Shown here in pieces: positions 47,110 to 57,020 of a stretch of 64,000 bases of DNA (position 1 is the first letter of the stretch; each line of letters begins with the position of its first letter). Source of the DNA: Paenibacillus amylolyticus (GTDB taxonomy: Bacteria > Bacillota > Bacilli > Paenibacillales > Paenibacillaceae); the NCBI RefSeq assembly GCF_029689945.1, contig NZ_CP121451.1, positions 5,890,001 to 5,954,000 on the forward strand. The letters run 5' to 3'. Under the pieces are notes generated by a model. The model was not told the origin of the DNA. It searched no databases and saw nothing but the letters and a program-made list of their open reading frames with translations. The translations under genes were made by a program, and so were the position numbers.

Positions 47110-47425
47110 TTGTGGTGTTTTTGCAACAAAAAAAGGCCTTCTCTCCCCTGAAGGGACGAAAGACCGTGGTACCACCCTTGTTAGACATCCATTGCTGCAC
47201 AGACCTTCTGGCCTGCAAACTGGTTTTGTCTCACTTTGTACGGAATAACGACCGTTAACCGTTTGCCCCTACTGTTGCCTCTGTGTCTGCACACAGACAG
47301 GTTCAGGGAACCGCTTCGGAGTGAATTTCGGCAGCCTTGTTCTACAGAAACGCTCTCAATCTACGGCGCTTCCTCCCTGTCCAGAGGTACTGCTTACTTA
47401 TCTCCATCATCACGTTTATTATAAG
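47110..47425 (-). promoter_or_regulatory. T-box riboswitch leader of pheST
   Basis: The T-box motif AGGGTGGTACCACGG lies at about 47163-47178 and a terminator hairpin with TTTTTTT follows at 47126-47160 on the minus strand. Upstream, CCGAAATTCACTCC fits a specifier loop presenting TTC, the phenylalanine codon. Uncharged tRNA-Phe should turn on pheST. Confidence 0.9.
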
Positions 47426-47505
47426 TTAAACCTATATCGATATAATCATCGATGATCGTTCATAATTATATGCAAAATAGATCGAAATAGCAAGCCGTCC
47501 ATGTT

Positions 47506-49394
47506 CTAACTCATCCTTGCGCCTTTATCTTTTAATTGTTTCAGGCGTTGCTGGATTTCACGAATCTCAGCTGCCTCGACTGCTCGCTCAATCGAATGCT
47601 CGGGTTGTGTCAGACTGTCTTGGCCAGCCGCGCTCACAGGAGACAGCAACTCCGACAGGCGCATCTCCAAACGCAATCGCTCGTCATCGGATTCCCGAGT
47701 CTCCAGAGCCTGCTCCCGAAGTTTAATGGACTGCTCCCAATCCAGCACCCCTCCTTCAAACAGGGTTGCTGTGCCGCCAGCCTCCAGATCGCACAACCGA
47801 TTCGCGAGTGTCTTCGTCAGCATTCGATCATGGGATACAAGCACCAAAGCCCCTGACGCCTGTTTAATACGTTCTCCATGACTTCCTGGGTGTCGATGTC
47901 CAGATAGTTCGTCGGTTCGTCAAGCACAAGCAGATTCGCTCCGCCAAAATACAGTCTCAGAAATGCCACTCTGCACTTCTCCCCCATGCTCAAATCCCCA
48001 ATGTGCTTAAACACATCATCCCTGGAAAAGAGGAAACATCCCAATATGGTACGTGCCGCACTTTGTGTCATGGATGGAAGGGTAAGCAAACTATCCAGCA
48101 GTGTCAGATCCTCCGGCAGCCTTTCCAGCTCCTGTGAAAAGTAACCGATTTTCAGCTGTGGATGCCGTGTGATCTTGCCTCGGAAAGGTTCCAGCTCACC
48201 AATCATCAACTTTAACAGTGTTGTCTTGCCCGTTCCATTAGGACCACGTACGGCAAGCCGATCTCCGCGTTCAACAGTGATTCGAAGGTTGCGAAGCACA
48301 GGCTCATTACCCGCATAGGAAAAGCTCACCTCTTCCAGTGCAAGAAGCTGGCGTGCAGCCAGTGGATTCATCTGTAATTCCATGTTCAACTTTGCAGCTT
48401 CACGAGGTTTATCCACCCGTTCCCGCTCCAAACGTTCCAGCTGTTTTTGTTTCGCATGGTAACGTGAAATATTTTTGTTGGCTTTGGCCTTGTAGAAGCT
48501 CTGGGTGATCTTCACCTCCACATCGGTCGCTGAATTATGCGCTTTATGGAACCATTCCTGGTAGTTGCGAATCGTTTCTTCCAACGCCTTTCGCTCCAAC
48601 TCCTGCCTGCGATAGGTCGCTTCCTGTTCCCGTAATTCACGCTCTTTGTGAAGCTTGTATTCGGAGTATCCGCCTTTGTATTTGGTCAGGGCATCTGCAC
48701 TGAATTCAATCACTCCTGATGCGACCTGATCAATAAAGGTTCGATCATGAGATACAAATAACAGCGTACCTTCGTATGAGGATAACCACTCTTCAAGCCA
48801 GCGCATGCTTCCCTCATCCAGATGATTCGTCGGTTCATCCAGGATCAGGAATTTGGGCTTGCTGACAAGCAGTCCTGCCAGGCGCGCCTTTGTTTTTTGT
48901 CCACCGCTCAAAGAATGATAGGGTCTGCTCCAATGCTCTGCGGACAATCCGAGGCGTGTCAGTACCTTCTCTACCTCAGTCTCCCACATGTAACCGTTAA
49001 GCTGTTCATATTGCTCCAAGACTTTCGTATAGGCCGCAAGCAGCTCATCATCCGCTTCAGTGCTGGTGCTCAAACGTTGTTCCAGTTCTTCCAGGTTCCG
49101 TTTCACTTCATAGATCTGTCCGCTCTCTCGCCGGACCGCATCCAATACATTCATGCCCGTCTCAATCTCCGAGCGCTGGCGCATGAACCCCCATTCCTGC
49201 TGCGGAATATGCCGTTCAATCCGTCCACCACCGTCCTCTCCTCCCAAAATGATACGTAACAACGTCGTCTTGCCGCATCCGTTGCGACCCAGAATGGCAA
49301 GTCGCTCGCCCTCATTAATCTCCAGATTCAATCCTGTAAACAATTCAATGCCGTTCCACTCTTTTGATACTTCATGTAAGCGTACCAATGTCAT
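47506..49394 (-). CDS. ABC-F ATPase (one frame break)
   Basis: A protein of about 630 residues with two ABC domains and no membrane segments. NBD1: Walker A ILGRNGCGKTTLL, signature LSGGQKTKARLAGLL, Walker B FLILDEPTNHLD. A charged linker of about 80 residues follows. NBD2: GPNGTGKTTLLKLMIG, LSMGEKCRVAFLRLY and LLVLDEPTNYLD. The C-terminal 110 residues form an extra helical extension. One G missing at 47850-47853 breaks the frame just before the H-loop; the repaired text reads ALVLVSHDRMLTK. ABC-F proteins act on ribosomes, either in translation or in antibiotic resistance (Vga, Lsa, VmlR types). The attenuator-like leader favours an antibiotic-responsive role, but that is an inference. Confidence 0.8.
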
Positions 49395-49432
49395 CATGAG
49401 GCCTCATCCTTCCTGCATCCTTTTTGCTGAAC

Positions 49433-49770
49433 AAAAAAACCGCTGGCATCAGCCGGCGGTTTGGCAATTCAGGGTTGGATCATGCATTCAAAGACAGATC
49501 TAAGGTAAACTACGGCATGAACAAAGAAACCCCAAACACAGGGTACACGTAAACCTCAAAGGCTTACTTGCTCAATACCTGATCCCATAGCTGAATTTGG
49601 ACACACGAATCCCCTCATTGCTCAGCCGCTCTGGCTGACTGCGTTATAAACCGTCTGCAGTTAACTGGGGTTCAATTCATGTGTTTTACTTCATGGGACG
49701 TATGGTTACCTCTCATTCATGTGTAGTATCAATTTCTCCGTTATTATACCAGATTATTGTAAAAAAGCAA
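49433..49770 (-). promoter_or_regulatory. Promoter and attenuator-like leader of the ABC-F gene
   Basis: A promoter TTGCTT (49765-49770), 16-base spacer, TATAAT (49743-49748) gives a leader of about 340 bases. Just before the ABC-F ribosome site there is an intrinsic terminator: AAACCGCCGGC/GCCAGCGGTTT followed by TTTTTTT (49433-49463). Very short frames (ATG-AAG-TAA at 49686-49694 and a four-codon frame overlapping GAGAGG) lie near the 5' end. This is the design of ribosome-mediated attenuation seen for resistance ABC-F genes. Confidence 0.6.
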
Positions 49771-49785
49771 GTTTCTTTTCAGACA

Positions 49786-49812
49786 GAAAAAAGCCCTTGC
49801 ATCGCAAGGACT
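49786..49812 (-). terminator. Terminator of tRNA-Gly
   Basis: GTCCTTGCGATGCAAGGGC followed by TTTTTT on the minus strand, 20 bases after the tRNA. Confidence 0.8.
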
Positions 49813-49829
49813 CCGGTACTGCTTCGTTA

Positions 49830-49900
49830 AGCGGGTGATGGGAATCGAACCCACGCTATTAGCTTGGAAGGCTAAAGTTCTACCATTGAACTACACCCGC
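49830..49900 (-). tRNA. tRNA-Gly (anticodon TCC)
   Basis: A 71-base cloverleaf. The acceptor stem is GCGGGTG with CACCCGC and discriminator T. The D-arm contains AGTTCAATGGTAGAACT. The anticodon arm TTAGC-CTTCCAA-GCTAA reads GGA codons. The T-arm is GTGGG-TTCGATT-CCCAT. CCA is not encoded. It stands alone with its own terminator. Confidence 0.95.
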
Positions 49901-50048
49901 ATGAATGTTAAGTTCCAAAGAATTTAACATTGATTTTACAAATAATAATATACCATGATCCTCTATAGCATGCAAGTCGTATTTCCCATTTTTTTCATTA
50001 TGCCATCCAACTTAAAAAGCAGGAGCACCCTCGCGCCCCCGCTGTCCT

Positions 50049-52175
50049 CTATCCTGTAGGCTTATCCACATCTCTCAAAAATTGCTTTTCAAAATCAGCG
50101 GCTTTAATCGGTTTACTGAAGAAATAACCCTGGGCCTCGTGACAGTGTTGATTGCGAAGAAAGACCATCTGATCTTCGTTCTCCACACCCTCAGCTGTCA
50201 CTTTCAGTTGTAAATGATGCGCCATTGAAGTAATGGTGGATACAATCGCAGCGTTATTGCTGTCCTCCATGACTTCATTCACGAATGAACGGTCAATCTT
50301 GAGCCGATCAATCGGCAGATCCTTCAGATAATGCAACGAGCTGTATCCCGTTCCAAAATCATCAATACTGATATGCACACCAATTTCTTTGATTTTGCGC
50401 AGCTGTTCGAAGGATCGGTCTTTGTCAAATGTCATGCTCTCCGTAATCTCCAGTTCAAGCCATACAGGCTCCAGCCCTGTCTCTTTGAGAATGCCATTGA
50501 TATTGTCCAACAAATGCGAATGCCTGAATTGTCTCATCGACAGATTCACTGACACACACAGTTTACGATAACCGGCTTCCTGCCACTGCTTGTTCTGAGC
50601 ACATGCTTCACGAAGCACCCATTCGCCAAGCGGTACGATGAGCCCGCTCTCTTCTGCCAGCGGAATAAATTCCGCCGGAGATACCGAGCCTCGCTGTGGA
50701 TGCTGCCAACGCACCAATGCTTCCATACCGACAATCAGCCCGCTTTGCAGATTAACCTGTGGCTGGTAGACCAGGTAGAACTGACCTCGATCCAACGCCT
50801 TGCGCAGATCATTCTCAAGCTGCAAACGCTCCTGTGCCTTCATCTGCATTGCATGGGCAAACCGATTCAGCTCCATGCCCTGCTCCTTTGCACTGTGCAG
50901 AGCCGTATCTGCATTCTGAATAATCTCCTGTGGCGACTCACCATCATGTGGGAAAATGGCCATCCCGATTCCAAGGGTAAGATGATACTCATTACCATCA
51001 ACCAAGACCGGCTTCTCAAAAAGCTGCAGAATGGATCTTGTCCGACGCAGCGCTGTATCGGTTGAGCTGAAATCTGTCATCGTCAAGGCAAACTCGTCTC
51101 TTCCCAAGCCAAAGACTTCTTCTCCCGGAAGTGACGAATGTTTCAGTCGTTGACCTACCTGACGCAGAACACGATTGGCTGCTTGCTGTCCGAGCGAATC
51201 ATTAATGGTTTTGAATCGATTAATATTCAGCACGAGTACACCAACAAGCTGTTCCTCCACCACGGCATCGTCCATCATTTTTTTCAAACGCTGCGAAAGG
51301 CGTCGACGGTTTGGAAGCCCCGTCACATCATCATGATGAGCAATATAGTTCATCTTGGCTTCGGCGACCTGCTGCTGCAGGAAAGGCGTGTCCACTACGG
51401 ACGTATAGAGACCTTTTTGAATAAAGAAATATGCCATACAATTACTCATTAATCCCAACATCAGATTGAGATCGTTCACCCCGGTTGCAGAGACAAAATA
51501 ACATTCACCAAAGAAGAAACACAGAATGCCACATAGGATGGTTGGTAATTCACCATCTTTGTTTTTCTTCCATTGTACAAACAAAAGAACAGCAATAATG
51601 CCATACAGCAATCCAATCATAAAATGAACTCGGGTGAAGGTCCCCCCAAGTACATCTCCATCAAGCATACTTGGCAATATGCTCCATTGCTGAATGGCCA
51701 GTATGTACAACATAACAAAGATACCCAATGTCCCACTGAACAACAAAAATTTGCGTGGTAATGCAATTTCTTTCTCATTTATGGAATACACGAGCAGTAA
51801 TCCTACTGAACATACCAAAGACCCCATGGTTGACATCATTAAGGAGAACTCCGATTCCATCATGGCCCCATTTGGAATTTCTTCTGCAAATGAGACGATA
51901 TGAACCAGTTCAAACAAACCAATCAATAAAAAGAGTGTTGTCAATAATGTCCTCCGAAGCGTTAGCTTCTGTGTCCGAAACAACCAGCTTTGATTGTAGA
52001 TGCCAATACAAGCTGCTGCCGCAGCAAATCCACCCAAGAGTGTCAAGACCGGGTAACCCGATATGATCAGATCAGAGCTTGAAGAAGAACGAAACCATTG
52101 ACTTGCGAGGAAACACAACAAGCCGCATACAGCGACCCAACTTATTTTTCTCTGATCTTGCAGATTAACCTTCAT
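50049..52175 (-). CDS. Membrane GGDEF/EAL protein, probable c-di-GMP phosphodiesterase
   Basis: A 708-residue protein. About eight hydrophobic segments (residues 12-270) form an N-terminal membrane sensor. The GGDEF domain (about 285-440) has DDVTGLPNRRRL but the active-site loop reads GLGRDEFAL, so the second glycine of GGDEF is arginine. It is likely a regulatory rather than an active cyclase. The EAL domain (about 455-700) keeps the catalytic set: GMEALVRW, NLSMRQF, ELEITES, DDFGTGYSSL, KIDRSFV and AEGVE. Hydrolysis of c-di-GMP is therefore the likely activity. It is a single gene. Confidence 0.87.
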   Translation of the reverse strand: MKVNLQDQRKISWVAVCGLLCFLASQWFRSSSSSDLIISGYPVLTLLGGFAAAAACIGIYNQSWLFRTQKLTLRRTLLTTLFLLIGLFELVHIVSFAEEIPNGAMMESEFSLMMSTMGSLVCSVGLLLVYSINEKEIALPRKFLLFSGTLGIFVMLYILAIQQWSILPSMLDGDVLGGTFTRVHFMIGLLYGIIAVLLFVQWKKNKDGELPTILCGILCFFFGECYFVSATGVNDLNLMLGLMSNCMAYFFIQKGLYTSVVDTPFLQQQVAEAKMNYIAHHDDVTGLPNRRRLSQRLKKMMDDAVVEEQLVGVLVLNINRFKTINDSLGQQAANRVLRQVGQRLKHSSLPGEEVFGLGRDEFALTMTDFSSTDTALRRTRSILQLFEKPVLVDGNEYHLTLGIGMAIFPHDGESPQEIIQNADTALHSAKEQGMELNRFAHAMQMKAQERLQLENDLRKALDRGQFYLVYQPQVNLQSGLIVGMEALVRWQHPQRGSVSPAEFIPLAEESGLIVPLGEWVLREACAQNKQWQEAGYRKLCVSVNLSMRQFRHSHLLDNINGILKETGLEPVWLELEITESMTFDKDRSFEQLRKIKEIGVHISIDDFGTGYSSLHYLKDLPIDRLKIDRSFVNEVMEDSNNAAIVSTITSMAHHLQLKVTAEGVENEDQMVFLRNQHCHEAQGYFFSKPIKAADFEKQFLRDVDKPTG

Positions 52176-52399
52176 GCCGTGTTTTCCTTCCCGGGATCAC
52201 CTATCCTGAATTACATTAACCAAACTTAACACCTTACTACACAATTCGACAAAAAACATATTAACCAACGTTCAATTCACATGCATACACATGCTATCTG
52301 GTACATAATAACATTTAATTTTGTATCCGTGAACTAAAAAATAGTTACTCCTAGGAATATTTATTCACAAATATAGAGATAAACAAGGCATTAAGAACT

Positions 52400-52437
52400 A
52401 AAAAAACATGGATCTCCAGTCAGAGTCCATGTTTTCC
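52400..52437 (-). terminator. Terminator of the aldolase gene
   Basis: AACATGGA/TCCATGTT hairpin followed by TTTTT on the minus strand. The region from here to the start of the GGDEF/EAL gene (52176) is AT-rich and I see no gene in it. Confidence 0.8.
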
Positions 52438-52464
52438 TAATTTGCAACTGTATTTCAGACTATA

Positions 52465-53421
52465 TTACTTATCGAAATTCACTTCAGGTGTTGTCAATTT
52501 ATCATAGAAATCAACCACATTGTCTTTGTCTTCCGATGAACGTAACGCCATTGCCGAACGCGGATGCTCGTCCAATGCACCTGTAATCATGTAAGGCAGA
52601 ATGTAACCCCATTCTTCTTTTTCTCTCAGAGGAACCATCAACTGTTCCAATACACCAAGCACTGGACGCAGATTGTATTTTGTTCCTTTCAGATGAGCTA
52701 CGAGCAATTCGGTTGGACAGTTTCCTGCCGCACGTCCCATACCATATACAGAAGCATCGAGCAGCTCAACGCCAAGCTCCGCCGCAACCAATGTGTTAGA
52801 AAACGCAAGCTGCATATTGTTATGTGTATGAACACCAAGACGCTTGTTAGGCAGATGAGTCTTGAACTTCTCTACCAGATATTTCACATCATTATGATCG
52901 AGACTACCGTAAGAATCCACAATGTAGACCACATCTACAGTGCTTTCTTTGATCAATTCAAATGCTTCCAGCAACTCATTCTCCATCACATTGGAGAGCG
53001 CCATAATATTCAGTGTTGTTTCATATCCACGATCATGGAATGTTTGAACCAACGCCAGAGCCTTGTCTACATCTTTGCTGTAGCAGGCAACCCGGATCAG
53101 ATCCAGCATGCTCTCGCTGCGAGGCAAGATATCATTCTCGTCCACACGTCCAACGTCAACCAGCGCAGACAGTTTGGTGTTGCCTTTTTGAGGAATAACT
53201 TTACGCAGGAAATCATCGTTCAGGAAACGCCATGGTCCTGCTTCGTCGGCACCTTTAAGCAATTTAGGAGAGTTCTTATATCCAATTTCCATATAATCAA
53301 CGCCAGCTTCATTCAGTCCAGCATACAGCTGTTGAACAAAGTCCACGCTAAAGTCCCAATTATTCACCAATCCGCCATCACGGATCGTACAATCTACAAT
53401 TTTGCAATGATTTGTCTTCAT
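52465..53421 (-). CDS. DRE-TIM metallolyase-family aldolase (HMGL-like)
   Basis: A 318-residue TIM-barrel enzyme. The DRE-like motif is VDCTIRDGGLVNNWDF, with Asp as metal ligand. The other ligands are the two histidines in GVHTHNNMQLA. VYGMGRAAGNCPTELLVAHL closes the barrel. The family includes 4-hydroxy-2-oxovalerate aldolase, HMG-CoA lyase and isopropylmalate synthase. This subgroup, with an Asn instead of Asp in HTHNN, is common in genomes but has no proven substrate. AGGAGC precedes the ATG. There is no dehydrogenase partner of the DmpF type nearby. Confidence 0.75.
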   Translation of the reverse strand: MKTNHCKIVDCTIRDGGLVNNWDFSVDFVQQLYAGLNEAGVDYMEIGYKNSPKLLKGADEAGPWRFLNDDFLRKVIPQKGNTKLSALVDVGRVDENDILPRSESMLDLIRVACYSKDVDKALALVQTFHDRGYETTLNIMALSNVMENELLEAFELIKESTVDVVYIVDSYGSLDHNDVKYLVEKFKTHLPNKRLGVHTHNNMQLAFSNTLVAAELGVELLDASVYGMGRAAGNCPTELLVAHLKGTKYNLRPVLGVLEQLMVPLREKEEWGYILPYMITGALDEHPRSAMALRSSEDKDNVVDFYDKLTTPEVNFDK

Positions 53422-53504
53422 TAATGTCTGCTCCTTTTCTGACCAACTTGTGTATTCCTCTCATGATACTTGAACGTGACAAGAAAAGTAAAGGGATTCC
53501 GGAC

Positions 53505-54818
53505 TTATTTACTTCGATAAGATTTCCAGATTCGGTCAATCTCAACCATATCTGTTCGATTCGGAACCTTCCCTCCATACCGTACGCTGTTATACGTATC
53601 TGGCAGTCGCGCGGACAGCTCATTTTCTTCTAACTTCACACCATTCTGAATAATGGTCTGTGCAGCCTCAAGCGGAGTGTGTGTCCCCTGTATTCCCACT
53701 CCACGATGAGCAGCTCTGTCTATCCAGGTCCGATAGTAATACCGAACACGTTCAGCATCCTGTGCAGGGATCACGTCTTTCTTCCGAAACCAATTTTTAC
53801 GGACCTTTGCTGGCGCATCAAGCGTCTCACTCACATCGATATACTCCGTCCGTGGTTCTGCCTTTTTTTCACCTGGTTGTAATATTCCCTTGAATCGGTC
53901 CATGAGTTTGTTTATCGTTTTTTGTCCCAGCCTCACAAGCAACCACAGAATTGCTCCTGCTACAGCACACATCACTACCCATCCGAGGATGTTCCAGAAG
54001 ACGGAAGGCTCGGATGGCGGCTCTCTCCAGTCATTCGGTATATTTAGCGGCTGATTGGGGTTGTCCATGGGCAATCGTGGCTCCTCGCTGGACATCGGAC
54101 CAAACCATCCCCTGATCCATGCAAGCAAGCGGTCACGTAGCGGCCCCAGCCAGGCAGCCAGGCTGGGGAAAGCACCGATCGCAACGATGACAATAAACAT
54201 CCACATGAACCGCTGATGATTCGCACGTGCAAAATCTCGTAATACCAATCTCCGCTTGCCGTCATTGAGCATGGCTTGATCCAGTTGCAGCATATATCGT
54301 CCAACTAGCCAAAAGGCAAAGCTGATCACTCCTGCAACATAGATCCATATGCTGTAGGTTCGGATTGGCTGCATGAATTCCAACGAATTCGAAGCAATCA
54401 TAAGCACGATCGCACTGACTACACCCATGATCTGCAAGCGCCATAACAACACAGAATGAAAGACTGGCTGAAAGGTCAGACCTGCATAAGCCGAGATGAC
54501 TCCACACCATACCAATGTGATGATATCCGGCAACGGGAGAGTAAGGCTCATCCCGACAACGAATGCGAACATAAATCCTACGATGAGTGCTGTTACTCCA
54601 CGAATGAATGTGCTTTTCTCGCTAAAACCCGGAATTTTATGTTGAATGAATTGTCCCAGCCCACCTACGAGAACAACCAGGATAAATAATGTATACGGCA
54701 TATATTCCATGGCATAGAAAGAAGTGAGCGTAAATATCGGAAATAAATATATACCAGCCACCGAAATTGCAAGCATCGCTATGAGTCCCTTGGTCTTCGC
54801 CATCTGCCCGTTCCTCAT
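53505..54818 (-). CDS. DUF4129 membrane protein, no transglutaminase core
   Basis: A 437-residue protein. About seven hydrophobic segments in residues 10-225, then a Pro-rich loop (REPPSEPSVF), another membrane segment (about 280-300), and a C-terminal DUF4129 domain (VRYYYRTWIDRAAHRGVG, THTPLEAAQTII). In most Firmicutes the third gene of a MoxR-DUF58 cluster is a TgpA-type transglutaminase with this outline. I see no Cys-His-Asp transglutaminase core here. Its ATG overlaps the DUF58 stop by four bases. Confidence 0.78.
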   Translation of the reverse strand: MRNGQMAKTKGLIAMLAISVAGIYLFPIFTLTSFYAMEYMPYTLFILVVLVGGLGQFIQHKIPGFSEKSTFIRGVTALIVGFMFAFVVGMSLTLPLPDIITLVWCGVISAYAGLTFQPVFHSVLLWRLQIMGVVSAIVLMIASNSLEFMQPIRTYSIWIYVAGVISFAFWLVGRYMLQLDQAMLNDGKRRLVLRDFARANHQRFMWMFIVIVAIGAFPSLAAWLGPLRDRLLAWIRGWFGPMSSEEPRLPMDNPNQPLNIPNDWREPPSEPSVFWNILGWVVMCAVAGAILWLLVRLGQKTINKLMDRFKGILQPGEKKAEPRTEYIDVSETLDAPAKVRKNWFRKKDVIPAQDAERVRYYYRTWIDRAAHRGVGIQGTHTPLEAAQTIIQNGVKLEENELSARLPDTYNSVRYGGKVPNRTDMVEIDRIWKSYRSK

Positions 54819-55929
54819 GCACTCACCGCCTTCGTATTCCCCTTAACGTCCTCTACCGGGAGAACCGTCACACGATGTCCCTGTTCGTGCAGTCGTGCAA
54901 TCTCGTGCTCCATAGCGGCGGATACATAGGATGTAATCAGCAGATAGCTGCGGATCTGCTGTGCTTCTTCATTCAGACGTACTTCATCATTCAGGAATTG
55001 CTCCATGGGCACCATGCATTTCAACTCTGTCTCAGCCATAGCTTCCAGTAACCGCTCCAGATGGGGCGTACCATAATCCGGCTCAATCCGAAGTGTATCC
55101 CGCCCTCCACCCACATGATAACCATTATGGGCAAAGCCTGCCGGCAATCCTCTACCGATGGCATCTACTGCAGCCGTGGCAGCGTAACGAAGTGCCCGTT
55201 CAATCTTTTCCGGACGAGTGACAACACTCCACATATCAGCAGATTCCTGAATGTTGACTACAATCCAGGATTGCGGATCAGCTGTCCATCCCTGTTTGTA
55301 GACTTGTAATTCACCTGTACGTGCACTCGCTTTCCAGTGAATACGATTCATGGGGTCGCCTGCACCATAAGGACGAACACCCAGAATCAAGAAAGGATCT
55401 TCAACGATCCATCGCGATACTTCCACTTCGCCCTGCCATACCTGATAAATTGCAGGAAGATCCTCTGCGTTCACCAATGAAGGATACACGACCATAGACA
55501 TTTGCAACGGAATCGGTTTGGTGGAACGCCACACGCCGAAGAGATCCCCCCTGTCATCGTTGCTGTATTTAATGGATAAATTCCACGCTGCGTACATGTA
55601 AAAGGATGCTTGCGCGTAATGCGAGTAAATGGTTTTAACGTGAAAATACTCTTATGATTCTGATAGATTTCGCCTTGGCTGATATCCATACCTGAGCCGG
55701 AACGAAATACAAACGAAACGGGCATCATCGATTCAAGTCTGAGCCACGGTACGGAGACTCGTTTCTCATTCGATATCGTCTCCACCATCTCAAGCTCATC
55801 TCCAGCGTAACAACGCAGCTTGCTGAATTGTCTGCTGTACTTGAGGTTTCGCAGTGCAGGTCGTCCGAACCACACACCATGTATAACTACAACAATGCCT
55901 CCAACTAGGACGAGCCATAATAATGCCAT
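54815..55929 (-). CDS. DUF58 protein (one frame break)
   Basis: A protein of about 372 residues. An N-terminal membrane segment (LLWLVLVGGIVVVIHGVWF) is followed by a beta-rich region. The DUF58 signature lies at about 235-260 (GVRPYGAGDPMNRIHWKASAR), in a von Willebrand A-like fold. One G missing from the run at 55546-55551 splits the frame; the repair reads TMTGGDLFGVWRSTKP. It starts 4 bases after moxR, without a strong site of its own, so translation is probably coupled. These proteins work with MoxR ATPases in an unclear chaperone or envelope role. Confidence 0.82.
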
Positions 55930-55933
55930 ACGT

Positions 55934-56905
55934 TTAACGCCCGCTTGTAGCGAGATTCTCCGTAGGCACTTCTGTCTGATTCAGAAGTTCCTGGATAATG
56001 CGCTCCGCCAAGCCCTCTTGTTGTCTGACCCGATTACGAAATACAAGCCGGTGGGCAAGCACGGGTTCCGCCAGAACTTTAATGTCATCCGGCAATACAA
56101 AATCTCTCCCATGCAGTGCAGCCCAGGCCTGACTTGCCTTGAGTAATGCCTGAGCCCCGCGAGGACTGACGCCAAGTGAGAGCTCGGGATGTTGTCTTGT
56201 CGCTTCGGTTAACTGAATGATATATCGCAGCAAATCTTCATTGATTTGCACGGTTTTATACGTATTCTGCGCCTTCAAAAGTTCTTCACGACTGATCACG
56301 GACGAGAGATCATCTACAGAACGACTGGCCACCGTACGTCTCAAAATTTCTACACTCTCTTCACTGCTTGGATAACCCATGCGAATTTTCATCATAAACC
56401 GATCCATCTGTGCCTCGGGTAGCGGAAAAGTTCCCTGGTTATCCACGGGATTCTGGGTAGCGATAACGATAAATGGCCGTTCAAGCTGTCTTGTTGACCC
56501 GTCGATACTGATCTGGCGCTCCTCCATGCATTCCAGCAAGCTTGATTGCGTACGCGGTGTAGCTCGATTAATCTCATCGGCTAGAACCAGATTGGCGAAC
56601 AAGGGTCCAGGCCTGAATTCAAAATCACCTTCTTTTTGATTAAAAAAGTGTATTCCTGTTAGGTCGGAAGGCAACAAGTCCGGCGTAAACTGTATCCGTT
56701 GGAATGTGCAGTCCAATGACGAGGCTACCGATTTGGCAAGCATCGTTTTTCCGGTACCCGGTACATCCTCCAACAGCACATGTCCTGACGCTATGATCGC
56801 TGTCATCACCAGCTCTATGGTATGCTCTTTTCCCACAATTACTTTTCCCACGTGATCCATCAATTGTTGATTCATTCGTTCCATGTCTTGGATTTCCATC
56901 TGCAT
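55934..56905 (-). CDS. MoxR-family AAA+ ATPase
   Basis: A 323-residue ATPase. Walker A is LEDVPGTGKTMLAKSVASSL, Walker B LVLADEINRATPRTQSSLLE, sensor 1 IATQNPVDNQGTFPLPEAQ, and the C-terminal lid contains LGVSPRGAQALL. GGAAGGATGAG precedes the ATG. MoxR proteins act as chaperones that mature partner proteins with VWA-type domains; the DUF58 protein downstream fits this. It is the first of three co-transcribed genes. Confidence 0.9.
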   Translation of the reverse strand: MQMEIQDMERMNQQLMDHVGKVIVGKEHTIELVMTAIIASGHVLLEDVPGTGKTMLAKSVASSLDCTFQRIQFTPDLLPSDLTGIHFFNQKEGDFEFRPGPLFANLVLADEINRATPRTQSSLLECMEERQISIDGSTRQLERPFIVIATQNPVDNQGTFPLPEAQMDRFMMKIRMGYPSSEESVEILRRTVASRSVDDLSSVISREELLKAQNTYKTVQINEDLLRYIIQLTEATRQHPELSLGVSPRGAQALLKASQAWAALHGRDFVLPDDIKVLAEPVLAHRLVFRNRVRQQEGLAERIIQELLNQTEVPTENLATSGR

Positions 56906-56973
56906 CTCATCCTTCCGTTATGGAGCTTATGTATTCGCATTCATTACTAACTATAACCCTAATTGGCAACATA

Positions 56974-57004
56974 AAACAAAGGAGTTGGCAAATAGCCAAC
57001 TCCC
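56974..57004 (-). terminator. Terminator of the histidine kinase gene
   Basis: A perfect nine-base stem GGAGTTGGC/GCCAACTCC with loop TATTT, followed by TTTGTTTT on the minus strand, just after the kinase stop. Confidence 0.85.
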
Positions 57005-57020
57005 TTACTCCCCGCTTTTC

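Noticed and set aside
44466..47258. A 930-codon open frame on the plus strand
   Set aside because: It lies entirely antisense to pheT and pheS, has no ribosome site and reads as low-complexity His/Phe/Gln-rich text. It is a codon-bias shadow.
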